64,000 nt of DNA, from positions 55,390,395 to 55,454,394 of the forward strand of contig NC_088912.1 in assembly GCF_963576675.1 (NCBI RefSeq), written 5' to 3'. Each line of letters begins with the position of its first letter. The first letter of the stretch is position 1. The notes beneath the pieces are model-generated. The model was not told where the DNA came from and did no database searches. It saw only the letters and a list, made by a program, of their open reading frames with translations. Source of the DNA: Euphorbia lathyris. Lineage: Eukaryota; Streptophyta; Magnoliopsida; Malpighiales; Euphorbiaceae. This document shows positions 63,880 through 64,000 of the stretch, piece after piece. The position numbers and the translations under genes were made by a program.

Positions 63880-64000
63880 ATTAGTCCCTATATTTTGACA
63901 AAACACACTGTTTAGTCCCTGTATTTTCAAAAACACATAATAAAGTCTCTAACCTTTTTTTCGATGAACTGTTTAGTCCCTAACGTTTTTTTCGGTGAAC
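63880..64000. repeat. TTTAGTCCCT tandem motif
   Basis: TTTAGTCCCT(A/G)TATTTT-type units recur about every 35-40 bp to the window end (63890, 63912, 63950, 63982), probably the start of another MULE/MITE terminus that continues outside. Confidence 0.5.

Noticed and set aside
1..64000. Search for tRNA genes, rRNA, organelle insertions and viral integrations
   Set aside because: The only tRNA-like boxes are the Au SINE A and B boxes; no rRNA, organelle block or pararetroviral coat/movement protein motif was recognised.

Overview
This is a transposon-dense piece of a plant nuclear genome, almost certainly a eudicot. The evidence is spliced GT-AG genes, Athila, Copia and Tat/Ogre-type retrotransposons, Au-type SINEs, Mutator-like elements (MULEs) and many small hAT elements. 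One ordinary host gene is clearly recognisable: the katanin p80 microtubule-severing regulatory subunit (KTN80) on the + strand, 47183-60114. Its 18 inferred coding exons sum to 2412 nt (803 codons plus stop), with every splice site GT-AG and the frame kept throughout. No prokaryotic features, rRNA, tRNA or CRISPR arrays were seen.

Layout. 1-640: decayed Copia RNase H tail. 712-1085: CACTA-like terminus. 1964-3280: a MULE with long terminal inverted repeats and a perfect 10-bp target duplication, carrying what looks like a captured host exon (Pack-MULE). 4650-15566: a 5'-truncated Athila (Ty3/gypsy) element with protease, RT, RNase H and integrase, then two divergent ORFs of one family in the env position, a spacer and one LTR followed directly by a primer-binding site. 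15803-26555: a complete 10.75-kb minus-strand element with two 2.09-kb LTRs, a 5-bp TSD, PBS, PPT, a gag-like ORF and tandem arrays but no pol (a TR-GAG type of Tat/Ogre affinity). 26556-30979: the 3' part of a SIRE/Maximus-like Copia element with a coiled-coil post-pol ORF, PPT and LTR. It is interrupted by the TR-GAG and by a hAT element that holds a ~0.9-kb array of short palindromic repeats. 30980-34580: minus-strand Copia (LTR, PBS, gag, protease, integrase) cut off just before RT. 36171-42065: MULE-like segment with a multi-exon Ulp1/C48-protease-like gene, itself hit by a hAT. 42066-46458: a second minus-strand Copia that also ends before RT.

46459-60114 is the KTN80 gene. Intron 10 holds a three-level nest (hAT-type element containing an Au SINE containing another hAT), and other introns hold further hAT, SINE and MITE-like insertions, yet the exons are intact. 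60115-64000 is intergenic, with an (AT)n tract, a 5'-truncated LINE fragment with a 13-bp TSD, and hAT-like repeat-rich sequence.

Apart from KTN80, nothing works together as a pathway. The window is a stratified record of insertions into insertions. The order can be read from the target-site duplications: SIRE into Copia-1; TR-GAG and a hAT into SIRE; a hAT into the MULE protease gene; and hAT into SINE into hAT within KTN80. Family names come from motif recognition alone, with no database search.
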